64,000 nt of DNA from Amyloporia xantha (taxonomy: Eukaryota; Basidiomycota; Agaricomycetes; Polyporales; Adustoporiaceae). The stretch is from NCBI GenBank assembly GCA_036971615.1, contig JAYKKR010000002.1, forward strand, positions 1,922,001 through 1,986,000. The letters run 5' to 3'. A model generated the notes under the pieces. It did not search any database. It worked only from the letters and a program-made list of their open reading frames with translations, and was not told the DNA's origin. Of the stretch, positions 1 through 11,950 are shown piece after piece; position 1 is the stretch's first letter; each line of letters starts with the position of its first letter. A program made the translations under genes and the position numbers.

Positions 1-963
1 ATTATTATCCGCATGGTTTGCGAAATCGAGGATTGGGCACATGGTCAAATTGTTTGGGTCCGACTGCGATTCCCGCACAGGATAGTATATGCAACGCGTA
101 TTCACTAGAAACAAACGAATCAGGCCTAGGTGACAGGGAGAAACTTACGCGACAGCAACCATTGAGCCAAGCCCATACGTAGTCCATAAGCAATGCGTTG
201 TCCATGGATGAACTTGAAGTGGTACTGCTATTGGCGTCCTTCGATAGTTCCAATGAGGGTTATGAAGGTTCTAAACAAATCGCACGTCTGAGATACTTAC
301 AAGATGTCTGCAAACGGCTGCCCAATCCCGGCAAAATCGACTGGCCAGTTTGTTCAATGCCGCAGATACGCTCGGAGGCAAGGATTTGAGTAAGAGCTCC
401 TCCGGGCTACCTTTCATGTCATTCTGCGCATTTTGCAGTTTAACCAGCCATGCCAGAGGATGGCTATCGAACTCGGGAGGCATGGTGGATATATATGGGC
501 CAAAAGCGCGGTCTGAAGAGTCCTCATCGCCTCGAGGCTTCCAAAGCAAGAGATGCAAGGAAATTTGTTGGACAGCAGTTAGCTTCCTCAGACGATTGGG
601 GGGATACAAGGCAGCCAGCGTGGTGGTATTGATGAGGGCCTTCGCTGGCACGGTGAACAAGGTGGTAGAAGCCTTCATCACAATACGTTAGATTTCCACA
701 CGTATATTCATTTTCATTGACAAGTAAGAAACGATAAGGATGTACGTACCGGACACTGTTTAGAAGCGAAGAGGCCTCTGCCAGCTCCTGACCCGGTACT
801 GCGGTCAGTCTGTGAATCCTGCTGCAGCGAAATGGAGATTACCTGCGACTTCCCTGGCCTCAACCAAGAGCCCATCCTCAATATCCATCCCGTGCTCGTT
901 CTTCAGCCAGTGCAGTAGGCGATTCCAGCGCCCAAGGTCGCTAGCTCCCTCCCGTGTGGTCAT
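1..963 (-). CDS. SET-domain lysine methyltransferase (Rubisco LSMT/SETD type), 3' end outside window
   Basis: Partial gene running off the left edge. The N-terminus (GRWNRLLHWLKNEHGMDIED) leads into the first SET block, EVAGAGRGLFASKQCP, split by two introns, then FTVPAKALINTTTLAALYP. A later exon reads DYVWAWLN|VNTRCIYYP followed by NNLTMCPILDFANHA, which matches the conserved tail of the SET core (the NH motif of the SAM and lysine pocket). At least four introns are needed and all reading frames close. The family methylates lysines on ribosomal proteins, elongation factors or other non-histone targets (RKM or SETD3/6 type); the substrate cannot be read from sequence. I took the ATG at 961-963 because the preceding in-frame stretch has no homology; an upstream ATG near 1116 is possible. 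The C-terminal substrate-binding domain is missing from the window. Confidence 0.85.
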
Positions 964-1339
964 CACACAAGGAATCAAAGCGAATTGTAACCTCGCAGTG
1001 CCTTCAAGTTGAGCCACCAAACCTCGGGCTGCCGCCTCGGATATGCGCTGCTTGATAGCGTTAGCGTGCCGGGATAGCCGGGACCCTCCCACTCCCGCGA
1101 TATATTCTTGAAGCACCTAGTAGGTTTATCCTGACTCTATCCTGACCGTTCCAGCAGCGTAAAGGACCCAGTGTTGACCCAGTGAGTAATACACGGTGTA
1201 CCAAGAGAAAGGCACATGAGTATCCCGGATGATCAGATACTAAGATAGCAGTCCCTCAGTGACCCCACGGCTCTCCTTCCTTCCGCAGACCTTGAAGATA
1301 CATAGACGCGTCGTCGAGGCAGCCCTTTCTCGCCGCAGA

Positions 1340-2558
1340 ATGTCTGTATTCAACGCCTCCCGTTTGGTCGGTAAGACCGTGCTCATCACCGGCGCCAGTG
1401 CTGGTATCGGAGCGGTGAGTCCGGATTGAGCGCATATACAGTCCAAAGGAGCTCAAGTTATTACAAGGCGACTGCTGTGTTGTTCGCAAAGGTTGGCATG
1501 CCATATGCGAATGTTGGCCTTTCAGGGACTCGACTCATGATATCGCCTTATAGGGCGGATCGAACCTCATCCTATGCGCCCGTCGCGCGGATGCCTTGAA
1601 GAAGGTAGCAGAGGCATGCACAGCGGCGCACAAAGAGTCCGGCTTACAGCAAGGAGGGAAAGTTGCCACCGTGCAGCTCGATGTGTCGGACAAGGCGCAA
1701 ATTGCTTCCCTCTTCGACAAGATACCTCCGGAGCTCCATCAAGTTGATGTCCTTGGTCAGTGCATGCCACTGCGCTACGTCGGCTGGAAGATGACATCGA
1801 ATCTCCTTGTACAGTGAACAATGCCGGCTATGTCCTTGGTGTAGAACGTGTAGGGGATATCTCTGCAACTGATATCGAAGGCATGTTCGCAACGAATGTC
1901 CTTGGGCTTATCGCTATCACCCAATTGCTGGTCAAAGGTAAGATCGAACGAGTTATATATTGACCTAGATGAACATCTCTCAACATGGTCTATTCCGCAT
2001 TCAGGGTTCAAAGCTCGCAAGTCTGGTCACATCATCAACCTAGGCTCTGTTGCAGGTTCGTCTCACATTTATTTGCCTAAGCACAAAGTATGAAATGATC
2101 GGCGATGTAGGTCGGGAACCATATGTCGGAGGCAGTATCTACTGTGCCACGAAACATGCTGTGAGGGCGTTCACTGGTGCTCTCATGAGGGAGGTCGTGG
2201 ATACGCCGATCAGAGTAACAGAAATACAACCTGGTTAGTCGTAGACTCGGGTTCCACCAGTCACAAGCCATTCACTCACATTCTCAATCAGGGATGGTTG
2301 AGACCGAATTCTCCGTGGTGCGTTTCCGTGGCGACAAATCCGCCGCCGACAAGGTTTACGAAGGTATTCAGCCATGTATGTATCTATCCACCGTTAGCGT
2401 GTTGCAACCGCTGACGATGTTGAACAGTGACCGCCGATGATATCGCTGAAGAGATCGTTTGGGCGGCGTCACGACCGCCACACGTCAACCTCGCAGAGGT
2501 CTTCGTGCTGCCTGTAAACCAGGCCTCACCCACGATCAGTTACAGGGGTGGAAAGTGA
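1340..2558 (+). CDS. NADP-dependent short-chain dehydrogenase (YMR226C/YdfG type)
   Basis: Eight exons close perfectly: 1340-1414, 1468-1491, 1554-1755, 1815-1937, 2005-2055, 2111-2233, 2292-2375 and 2428-2558, giving 270 aa. The cofactor motif is TGASAGIG near residue 20. NNAG follows, then [12 protein letters not shown] and the catalytic YxxxK in [11 protein letters not shown], so Ser, Tyr and Lys are all present. The 24-nt second exon encodes ATAVLFAK and is needed to rebuild the classic helix after the glycine-rich loop. Closest known type: serine and 3-hydroxy-acid dehydrogenases of the YMR226C/YdfG group, cytosolic enzymes oxidising L-serine, L-allo-threonine and related 3-hydroxy acids with NADP. 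The substrate is inferred from family only. It lies between the divergently placed SET gene and a convergent disordered-protein gene. Confidence 0.9.
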
Positions 2559-2828
2559 GTAGCCCGTACTAGAGAGAAGCATACTCATGCAATGGACGTG
2601 AAGACTATGACCTTACACCAACTTGTAGCAATATATCAAACATATCATATGTTTTATTCGACGTAAGGGTGCAACAGCAATAGCTGGGTATGTGCGACAG
2701 ATCGGCAAGATCGGATATATACATATCGAATCGAAGAAGCAACGCAAGACAAGGAATATATATATGGAGTGCATAAGTATATGGGCATCGGGTCTGCAGC
2801 ACACATAACAAAAACCGAGACCTAAGTC

Positions 2829-5800
2829 TTAGCCTTCTTGCTTCTTGTCTTCGTGGATTTGACTGGTGCTGGAGATGGATCGGGGGCTACGGCGTCCACA
2901 GTTTCGGGTGCAGGGATCGTCATCATAAACGAATTTCTTGACGATCACATTCTCACGAACGAGGTTGGTCAGAGGTACTTCTGCATTGAGGACATTGCCC
3001 AAAGTGTCGAGACGGATGCTCTACGATTCAAATCGTTACATGAGATCAGTATATATGGCCGAGGGGGACCGTACCTTTGCTACTGGAGTCAAGCAACCCC
3101 TCTGAATAAGGTCGGTCTTCGACGGTCTTTTAGGCTTCGGAGGGCTGCCGTCAAGATAGACAACTGTCGAAAGACCGCGATCCCATTTCACCCGCTTCTC
3201 ATCCCTAACGTCCACACCATCCTCTAACCGTTCTCTCTTAAACGGTCGATCCGGTCGGGGTGGTGTTTCGTAGTCTTCCTCATCTCCTGGACCTCGACGA
3301 TGCCTTTGAGGGATCCCATTCCCATCTAGAATGATGGTACTGGTTTCATCAGTGCTGAGGTAGTCTTCAAGCTCAGCATCCCCTCCCTCCGAAGACCGCT
3401 TGGCCCTTCTCGCTGCACGTTCTTCCCTTTCTTGGGCTTTCAACTCCCGCTGCCGCTCGAGCACAGTCCGCACCTTCGTTGTTGGACTATCAGGCCTCTT
3501 ACCCTCTTTACGTACCACCTCCGTCTTGATAGCCACAACTTGATGTTGGTTCTTCGCCGTATTCGATGATGTGAGCGCTTTCAGGGCTACAGCAGTCATA
3601 CCGGAGAAGGTACTAGAATCTAAAGGCGGACGCTTGCGGCGAATGTTCAACGGCCGCACAGTCGCAGCTACTACGGTTCCGAAAACATCAGAAGTAGCCT
3701 CAGGAACGGGTCGGCGAGAGCGAGTTGAACGGCGGGTATTGGACGGTTGCGAATCGAGTTCGGTCAGCGGCGTAGGTGAGCTTGGTCTCGTGGTGTGCTC
3801 TGTAGGCGAACGTGGTCTCGTAGCATGTTCCGCAGACGACTGCACGGGCACGCCTGACGCTGAGGCCTGAGATGTCGCATTCCTTTCCGTCGCTGTGCAT
3901 CCTTCTGCATCCGATGACGGATCTTGTGTCTGCTGTCTAGTCTCTGCAGAGTGGACATTACCATTCTCTCGCGCAGGCCTTTTCCAGTCTACTACACGTC
4001 GCATCTTGACAGGTCCCTGCGATTTTTGCGGACTAGGGTTTCTTCGAGTATTCTCTTTCTTGGGTGGAGATGCAAGGGGACTAGACCCGACCTTGGGAGC
4101 CTGGTTGAACATACCGGGTACAACCCGTCTGACGAGCACAATAGGCTGAGCACCTGGCGGGGAGGCTCGGGACTGCTCGCCATCTCGCTTTCGTTTCAAG
4201 ACTTTTACGGAAGGGTTTTCCACATTTGCGGAAGTCGCAGCGGGGTGATCTCCTGTGTCTAATGCCGACCCTGGTGTAATCAGTTTGGAGCTACTGGCTT
4301 CTGAGTTGTGTCCACTGCCAGTTCGCAACATTCTGAGAGGTCGTGCCTGAAGAACCAATGTTAATCGTACCACCGAAGATGTGATCTTAAGGAATGCTTA
4401 CCGAGCCCGTATCCACGGAGAAATGGGTGGTGCCGGGTACTCCTGTCGCACGTCTCGCCACCATCGGCGGTTTCTGTTCCTTTGCAGGAGTATGCTCTGC
4501 AATTTTCGGCCTGGCATAGGGCTTGGCGCCTATCCTAGGGATCCTGCTTGCTGCACCCGCAGAAGGTTGACGCAAAATCGAAACTCCTCTCGCAGGACTA
4601 GCAACGGGCGAACTTGACGGTAGCTGAGGTTCTTCTGGTGGCGATTTAGGCATATGGTCGTTCTCTTCAACTTCAGGGATCGTTGACGGGAGACGACTAG
4701 AGCTGGCGACAATGGGGAACGGTAACGTCGTGCGTGTCTTTTCAACCTGTGCATTATTACCCGATGTGCTACCCAAATTAGACTTTACGCCTGACGGAAG
4801 AGGTCTCGCAAAGAGACCATCCCTTCCGATAGTTACAACTGGAACTTGAGTCTCAGCTGACTTGCTCCGCGCCCGTTTGACCAATTGCGGTTTAGGTTCC
4901 ACCGAATTACTACGTCTAGGCTCCTGTGAGCTGGCCCGCATAGGTGAACTCGTCCACATGGGCGCTTTCCCCTTGTCCGGAGAACTCGCTGGAGCAAACT
5001 GCGCCGCAGAGATGGGGACTCGTTTTGCAGGACTCCTATTCGGATCGTTCAGGACAGGTCGTTTGAATACAGGCGATCCAAACAGGCCTACGCCAGCACC
5101 ACTAGGCTTTGAGGCTTTCGAAAGGACCGACGGTGTGTATTTACGAGCGGAGAAAGTGCCCTCAACCATCGCTTGGGAAATGGGAATACGACGTGCAGGC
5201 GTACGGTTTGGGTCAGCTAACTTCGATGGAGATGACGGCTCAATATCTGTAACGACAGGTGGACTTAGGATGTTGAAAGCTGGGAGGGTTGTGGGGTTAT
5301 CCTGCGGAGGAAGGGGCGACTTAAACTCCTGAGTCGTTGCGCCGGACGGGAGGTCGTTCAATGAGCCAGGAGCTTGTGTAGGCGTAGATTGCGTCGTAGA
5401 ATTTTCTGCTGAACCCGATGCGTTCGGCAACAACTGCATGAGGAGGCTAGCTGAGGTAGGCGACAACGAGCCTAGCTCTCGATGCGTCCTATCAACCCGC
5501 AATTTCTCACCTTCTGCTCCTGCCGCAGGTTCATCGTCCACGAATGCCTGCTTTATAGGCTGTGTGCTATCCTCCGCGATCTTGCCGGCTGAGCTGTCGT
5601 TGGGTGTCACATCTCTACTCCGGCTTTTCCTCCTGACACGCAATCCAGCAGGTGACTGTAGCGGGTGTTGTGTTCGAGTAGCCTCAGACTGGAGTATGAG
5701 AGGACCCCCACTGGTCCCTGGCAGCTCATGGGCGGCAGCCGCTAGTTCAGACACAAGCCTAGGTCCAGAGGGAGTGACACTTCGTCTAGAGCGGCTTGAT

Positions 5801-6727
5801 CGCCTGACAGGGCTCTGTGGCTCGACATCTAGTCTCTGTATCTCAGCAACCGGCTTTGGCACTGGTAGTACCATCGGACCCCTTGGAGAAGCTTCCTTGT
5901 GCTTCAGAGCCGCCGAAACCTGTGCTTCTTCATCCGAAGATGTAGTCACCTCGCCTAAAGCATGACTAGGGCTATCAGGAGGCGCAGATGAATGGGGCTG
6001 AGGGGACAATGAAAGCAGGACATCGATCGTAGAAGTGGGATTCCGACTGGTTGGTGATGGACTGGCTGTACGAGTGATCGGTTCCAAATGCCGAGGCATA
6101 GAGGGTGCGGAAGGTGTAGAAAACGAATCAAACGTGATTAGGTCGGGCTGTGACCTGTTAGCTTCGGAGCCAGGTACAGGTCGCGGAGAGCGCGGATAAG
6201 GTGAAGGGCTATATGAGGGCAAAGGAGATCCGGGATCTCGAGCAGGAGACTCCGATATGTCGACTTGGAAGTCAAAACCCGTCGGCGAGGCGCGCTGGTG
6301 AGGATTAGGGCTCGGCGGGGGTGAGGGGTTGTCATGAGCTTGGAGAACTTTGCTAGCGAGCACAAATGACGGCTCTGATTCTCATCTAAACCTAGATATA
6401 TGGTGTCTAAAGCCAAGGATGCTCACCGTCTTGGAAAAGGTCTTGCACGGGAGTTGCCTCCCGCGATCCTGACCCGTCCTCAGAACCCGGGTGGTTCTCC
6501 TCCTCAGTGCCCCGTATCTCTAGACCTATCTCTACCGCAGGAGATAATCGAGAAGATCTCCGCAACGGTGTGTGCAATATAGTTGAAGTAAACTTCTTCT
6601 CTGGAGATTGCAGTGGTCCGAAATAGACTCGTGCCGAATCGGTGTTGACAGCGTCGTTGTCGTCGCTGGTCGTTGAAGGCGGAGATGAGACATCGGTACC
6701 AAAGTCAAGCAGCACGTCGCTGGACAT
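2829..6727 (-). CDS. Long Ser/Pro-rich disordered protein, function unknown
   Basis: Four exons: 6727-6427, 6374-4402, 4346-3075 and 3020-2829, all in phase, about 1,245 aa. The N-terminus is acidic (MSSDVLLDFGTDVSSPP) and contains YFGPLQSPEKKF. The rest is dominated by Ser, Pro, Arg and SP/TP dipeptides, with recurring units DPNRTPARRIPISQA and DPNRSPAKRVPISAAQ around residues 450-550. Many basic clusters and SP/TP sites suggest a nuclear, CDK-type phosphoprotein; that is inference. I recognise no enzymatic domain. The last conserved-looking block is LDTLGNVLNAEVPLTNLVRE. After it, the reading frame ending at 2829 and another frame ending at 2822 (...KSTKTRSKKAKT) are both protein-like, so the C-terminus is uncertain. 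Convergent with the dehydrogenase upstream in coordinates. Confidence 0.75.
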
Positions 6728-6968
6728 TGAAGCGAGGTTACGATTGAAAGAATGCCGGGATGAAAGGATGAAACTACTGCTACTGCATGTAAGCGCGAGG
6801 CTGGGATGTGGGGGCGGAACGTTGATGTCGCGTTGAATGCACGTGATCGAGGGCAGCGGGTCGCGTTGACTCTACGATCGACGCTCCGATTGAAGCTCCG
6901 TGATGATCTTAGTAGGCGAAGGTTGTGCACGAAACCTCTGTGATTGACCCCGAAGTACTAGGATCTAC

Positions 6969-9355
6969 ATGAGCAAGACCTGTGCAGCGTGCAGGCGCGT
7001 CCTTTGTGCACCGATATACTCACGAGAACTGATATTTTTGTGAAATTTCCTTGCCATTAGAAGTCGGAAAGTGGTAGGTCTCACATCAGCCTTTGGTTCT
7101 GACAGTTCTAATGTACCTCTCGGTGCCAATGATCAGCGATGCGACGGAGCTGCTCCAGTCTGTGGTCCCTGTTCCAAAGCTCGTCGACCACTCGAATGCG
7201 AATACGCCAGTAGCAATGTAGCTCAGGCCCCGAAAGGTCCTCTTTTGCAGAAGGGGAACGCATGTTACGCTTGCAGGTATGTGTATCACGACAGGTCATG
7301 AGTCGGGCAATAAATTTGTGTCCCCACATTTCTCCAGGAAAAAGAAGAAGGCAATTTCCATCCATTTGTATAACTCCTTTTTGCTGAGTACGGCATGAGA
7401 CAGAAGTGCGATGCTAAGCGACCATTCTGCTCGACTTGCGAGGCTGCCGGGAAAGAACAGGAATGTCAGTATGAAGAAGACGTCCAACGCAGTTTAACGA
7501 AAGCACTTATGTCGCGGACGCGTGAGCTTGAACAACGTCTAGCAATCTACGAAGGCCAGCAACAAGCAGGCCAGCAACAAGTATCCACTTCATCTGTCAT
7601 GCTGGAGCGATCTGGTAATTGCTAGCCTTATTTCAGTGACAGTATGAGCTAATCGACTCCCTCAGTCAGAGAAAGCACACCATTTCTTACCGCTGAACTG
7701 AGCAGCTTCTTGTCGACTGTAGGATCTTTACAAGCGTCGTCTTTAGGACCGTTTGTACCAAGCGATAGCAATCTCACGGGCCTACCGACTCTGGGCCCCT
7801 CTTACTTACATGATCCGTCGGAGACGCAAATAGGAGCTGAAATCATATCACCCGCAACTTCTGTTCCGTATTTTCCCATGTCGACATCATTGCACCAGCT
7901 GAATGACTTGTGAGTCACTAAGTACTTGTGTTGCTAACATCCATCTCATGACCTTCAGCCGGACAACATTCCTGTCTCACCATGGACAACTGGGCATCAG
8001 CTTTCCTGAGACAAAACTCCATGCCATTATGACAGGAGATATTTCTGGGACTTACGCTCACCCAGTACTTATCTACATGGCCCAGTTGATGGGTTGCCGC
8101 CTCTGGCAACAGCAACATCACACAACCCTCAGCAGCACCGTAGAGCTTCTGCAGCTGCAGTTCGTCAATCAAGCACTGTCAGACACACCAGATCCTGTCA
8201 CACGACTGCAGGTCCACAGTGTGCTGGCGATCTACTTCCTTATCAAGCGCCATATGCACGAAGGTCGGGATCAGCTCCTGCAGGGTGCCCGAGTTGCCTT
8301 GCAGTACGACTTGCGCTTTGACAGCCACACCGCGGAGACTCTCCAGCCTCTGCACGAAAATAGCAGCAGCGACGAGGCACAGGAACACATCTGTGCTCTA
8401 AGTCAGTTGCTATATCTTGATAAAGCAGCAGGGATCGTGCTCAACGACCCGTCATTGCTGAATGCCGACTATGACGAGCAGTTTCGAAGCCTACCGGTAA
8501 GCTCTAGTCGGGCGTCCTCTACATGTTCAGCATCTCAAGACTCGTCTGCAGTACATGTTCCCCACTATATCAAAGAATAACCTTGTCGTCTTGCGAGCAC
8601 GGAGTGTAGCACTTCTCCAGCACTGTCGTCGGCTATCTGCTCGGTGGACAGAGATCATCCTCAATATAGGTGCTTCGCACAACCCCTCGGCGCCGGATGC
8701 CCAGATGCAGTGGTATAACGAGTACTGGGACCTTTTGGAAGAGGTCTCGGAGCATATCTCGACGCTGAATCCGTCCATGCTCAAGTCGAGCTTCTTCCGC
8801 CAGAGAGAACAAACGCTGACCTTGAAGATGTGTTTGATCATCTCCCTGACGGCCTCAGCGGAGCTTCATCGACTGCTGGCGAGTCACCATACGGAATCGC
8901 GGCTGCGGTGCATCGATACTGTGTTCGAGATTGTCGGGGTCAGTTCTTGTCGCTCGCGGGATGACACGAGATGATTGTTGATGTTCTCGATAGATCACTA
9001 AGAGCTTGAAGGATGATGATTATATCTTCTTAGATCCGATCCTTGGTGTATGTAACTCCCTCACGCCGTTATTGCTCAGGAGTGTTTTGCTGATTTCTTT
9101 CCTCCTACCAGACATGTTGGTCGATGGTGGCCACTGTGTTGAACCAAGAGCGAATATCCCCATCGGAAGAGTCTTCCAGCTTGCAGTGGAAGTCATCATT
9201 CACCGTGATCATGCACTCGGCGTCCAGGTTGGGGCATACGCTACCGTTCATGGGTGAGGTTGCTTCTATTAGGCTGCCCGCGACTGTTTTTAACTATTAT
9301 CGCAGAGGACTCTGTCGAGACTATCAACGGTGTTGCTACGTTCGTCGATGAATGA
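6969..9355 (+). CDS. Zn2Cys6 transcription factor with two zinc-cluster motifs and a fungal regulatory domain
   Basis: Starts MSKTCAACR. The half-cluster CAAC is joined through small exons to RCDGAAPVCGPC...CEY, and about 25 residues later a second cluster appears: GNACYACR then (R)QKCDAKRPFCSTC...CQY. A linker and a coiled-coil-like segment (ALMSRTRELEQRLAIYEGQQ) follow. The larger exon around 7958-8492 holds the alpha-helical fungal-specific regulatory (MHR-like) region, e.g. YMAQLMGCRLWQ, and the product ends NGVATFVDE at 9355. Family role: nuclear DNA-binding regulators of metabolism that recognise CGG half-sites. The first cluster is spaced correctly (CRSRKVRCDG) only if the first intron is a GC-AG intron beginning at about 6997; this is inferred. 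The junction in the second cluster is unresolved. About eight introns. Confidence 0.8.
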
Positions 9356-9915
9356 CATAACGGCGCCGCACCTGCTCTGTAAAGGGGCCTTGTGCGCGTC
9401 TGCACTTTTAGTTGCTTTTCTTGATTTATGGTCTTTCTTGGGTGGTCCGTATCTCTTGTTCTATTATTGAGTTGACTTAAGTCCGTTGTGAGAATATGTT
9501 AAATGGCCTTTACTTCATTCTAGTTCGACAATTTTTACTGAGTTGTTCGCGCATGTATTGCCCTGGTCACCATAATTTGAACGCGTATTTTGCTGTACTA
9601 AGGCATAGGGTCAGCTGAATTTACGACGACCTACTTTGGTGGTCGTTCGATCACACTTAGTCATATCGCATCATCGTTACAAAATCGTCATGATTGTGGG
9701 AATGTTTCATGTTGGTTTCATGATAGTCAAGATAATAGTAACATAATGAACAGCATTGTAGCTAATTGCGAACACACAACAATACATTAAGAGAACATGA
9801 AGTACAGTACTTGCGGTACGAGGCGGAGCAATCATGTATAATACAGTCATCAATATCGTATGGAGATTAGTGTCTCCACATAACCAGCACTCGTTCTACA
9901 ACGTCATCGCGTGCT
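9356..9915. other. Intergenic, convergent gene ends
   Basis: AT-rich 3' flanks of the zinc-cluster regulator and the opsin-related gene. I see no open frame, RNA gene or repeat here. Confidence 0.6.
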
Positions 9916-11113
9916 TCATACTCGATTCGAGGCATCGCCCACAGGACCTACAGTAGCACCGCCCGGAGCGGCACCAACACCGTTCGTGGCGGTAGGAGCA
10001 GCGCCAGTCGTAGCTGCAGGCCCAGCACCTGCCCCGGTCGTCATCCCATTGCCTGCCCCGGTCGTCATTCCATTAGCTGCCCCGGTCGTCACCCCATTGC
10101 CTGTGGCCGTCGTCATTCCCGCGCCCGCCGCGCCTGCATTACCGTAACCGGGGCCATAACCCGTGTCGGTATACTTGCCCGACATCAGGCCAAAGGCCGC
10201 CATGTCGACCTCGCGCAGGCCGAACAGGAAGAAGAACAGGAAGATCGGGCCGGCGAAAAGGTCGAGGATGCCGTACCAGATCATCTCGCCCGTCGGGGAG
10301 ATGACGTTCCCACCCTCCGAGCATGCCCAGCAAATGGGGTAGAGCAGGAGGATGAAGGAGAAATAGCCTGCGCAGCGGAGGTATCCTGAACGGACTGCAC
10401 CACCCGCTGCGAAAGTCGTGCGGGGACCGTGGCCGAGGAGCACCCACCTGAGAAACGTGGTAGATGAGTGACTGAACACGAAGAGTGTAGAGCATGGGAC
10501 GGGACTTGCCAGATATAGAACAGCCCAAACAGGCCGATGACGTAGAATCCCCATTTGTAACTGGTGATCACGAAGGCGCCGACTAGTCCACACACGACGA
10601 GCACCCAGCTCATGAAAATGGCGGTGAAGATGTCGGATAGCGTCAAACCCGTGGCAAGCAGCAGCTCAAGCAAGAGCAAGGGTAAGGTGAAGAACCACTG
10701 GATGTAGCGGACGTACTACGACAGCGGGTCAGAGGAGGAGATTCGGGCGATGGCGAAGACACTCACGAAGACTTGACGCGTAACGCCTGGGGTACCTCGG
10801 CCAAACTCAACTTCGACAGGAGCCGCTCCGAGATCGGATGCCATCGCAAAGTAGGCGATTGTGCTCATAGTAAGGACAATTATACCGATTTGATGGAAGA
10901 GTCGTGTTCCTCGTGCTCTCTGGTGGGATATGCGCACGTCAGGAGCCTGACCAAAGCCATGCGAAAGCGCATAGTACGAACCCTGAATGCCCAAAAGAGC
11001 ATCGCCAAATCTGAAGCGGCCATCAAAGCGCACACAGCCCATAGCCACTTGGAGCCGCCGGAGGTAATATGGCGGGTAGCGTCGGGCGGGTTGTGTTCGA
11101 GTGAGTTGCCCAT
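9916..11113 (-). CDS. Opsin-related membrane protein (Hsp30/YRO2-like), lacks retinal lysine; left paralogue
   Basis: Four exons, all in phase: 11113-10982, 10919-10767, 10715-10510 and 10447-9916, giving 340 aa. Seven hydrophobic segments match the microbial rhodopsin fold. Helix C reads YVRYIQWFFTLPLLLLELLL: Arg is kept, the bacteriorhodopsin Asp85 position is Gln and the Asp96 position is Glu. Helix G reads GILDLFAGPIFLF: the Asp212 position is kept, but the Lys216 Schiff-base position is Gly, so retinal cannot bind covalently. This matches the opsin-related/Hsp30 class, plasma-membrane stress proteins, rather than a light sensor or pump. The last about 70 residues form a Gly/Thr/Ala tail with 8-residue repeats, absent from the paralogue at 62.6-63.5 kb. 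The third intron appears to start with GC (GCAAGT). A TATA-like box lies about 104 bp upstream. Confidence 0.9.
10031..10126. repeat. 24-bp tandem repeat (4 units) coding for GMTTGAGN-type octapeptides
   Basis: Four adjacent 24-bp units (10031-10054, 10055-10078, 10079-10102, and a diverged 10103-10126) share the core GCCCCGGTCGTCAT. On the minus strand they encode GMTTGAGN, GMTTGAAN, GVTTGAGN and GMTTATGN in the cytosolic tail of the opsin-related protein. Confidence 0.85.
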
Positions 11114-11216
11114 ATCGTAGTCGTGGAAGTCGTGAGAGGGAGGGTGCGAGGGCAGTTACAGGCTGTAACGCTGAGGTGCGATTGACGCTGTTGACGGTAG
11201 AATCACACGTAGACTC

Positions 11217-11223
11217 GCTTTAT
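11217..11223 (-). promoter_or_regulatory. TATA-like box of left opsin-related gene
   Basis: TATAAAG on the minus strand, about 104 bp before the ATG at 11113. Its position suits a TATA element with a short 5' leader. Assigned by pattern only. Confidence 0.45.
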
Positions 11224-11950
11224 ATCGTCAATCAAGACGCTCCACCCTTCTATACGAGGATAGACGTCGGCCACCGTTCTGCTCGTCAGACGGTCATAAA
11301 TGTCGTCAGCGCGCAAACTGAGCTGTCCACGGACCGGGTGAACGTCGCACGCTTGCTGTTTCACAGTGATAGGAATCTCCGCCATGCCAGGCTCGCCGCC
11401 TAGTCTCTGGTCGGGGAATAGAATGATCAGACTGAAAGCCACCCCACACGCGTGCAGTCACGGATGAAGCGTCGAGAATGCATGTGGAGCAATATAGTCT
11501 GCCTAGACGTCAATACAATGCTCATTATAACCCACCTATATCCGAGAGTAGCAGCAAAATAGTCTGTACGAGTGGTGCTGCTCCGAAAGCGCACCAGCGA
11601 TTTCCATCCTAACACGATCCTGGGACACCGTGGAATTTACGATCATCAAATTCGATCGCACAGATCGAGCGCCCGCCTCGTGCCTCTGAAAGTCTCTGCA
11701 CCCGAACCTGGCAGCGACACTCAATCTCGCTCTATGACTCCCAGATGTTCCTTTTGTGTTCACACGCAATGCAGCATTTCACAACCTGAATATCTGGACT
11801 CGCGACTGTTTTCTGCATGTAATCAATGCGGTATTCTGACCGGTGATCAGCTGGGAGACGACTTGAACACCCGCTTCAATTGACAGTAAAGCTCCAACGA
11901 CCCCACGAAGCGGCGGAACCACCCTGTTATCCACTTCGGAGCCATATACT

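Noticed and set aside
4862..5965. Plus-strand ORFs of 156 and 175 codons
   Set aside because: They are antisense shadows of the long Ser/Pro/Arg-rich exon, whose low-complexity codons leave the opposite strand open.
9916..11113. Light-driven pump or photoreceptor
   Set aside because: The Schiff-base lysine position is Gly and the proton-acceptor Asp is Gln in both copies, so covalent retinal binding is not possible.
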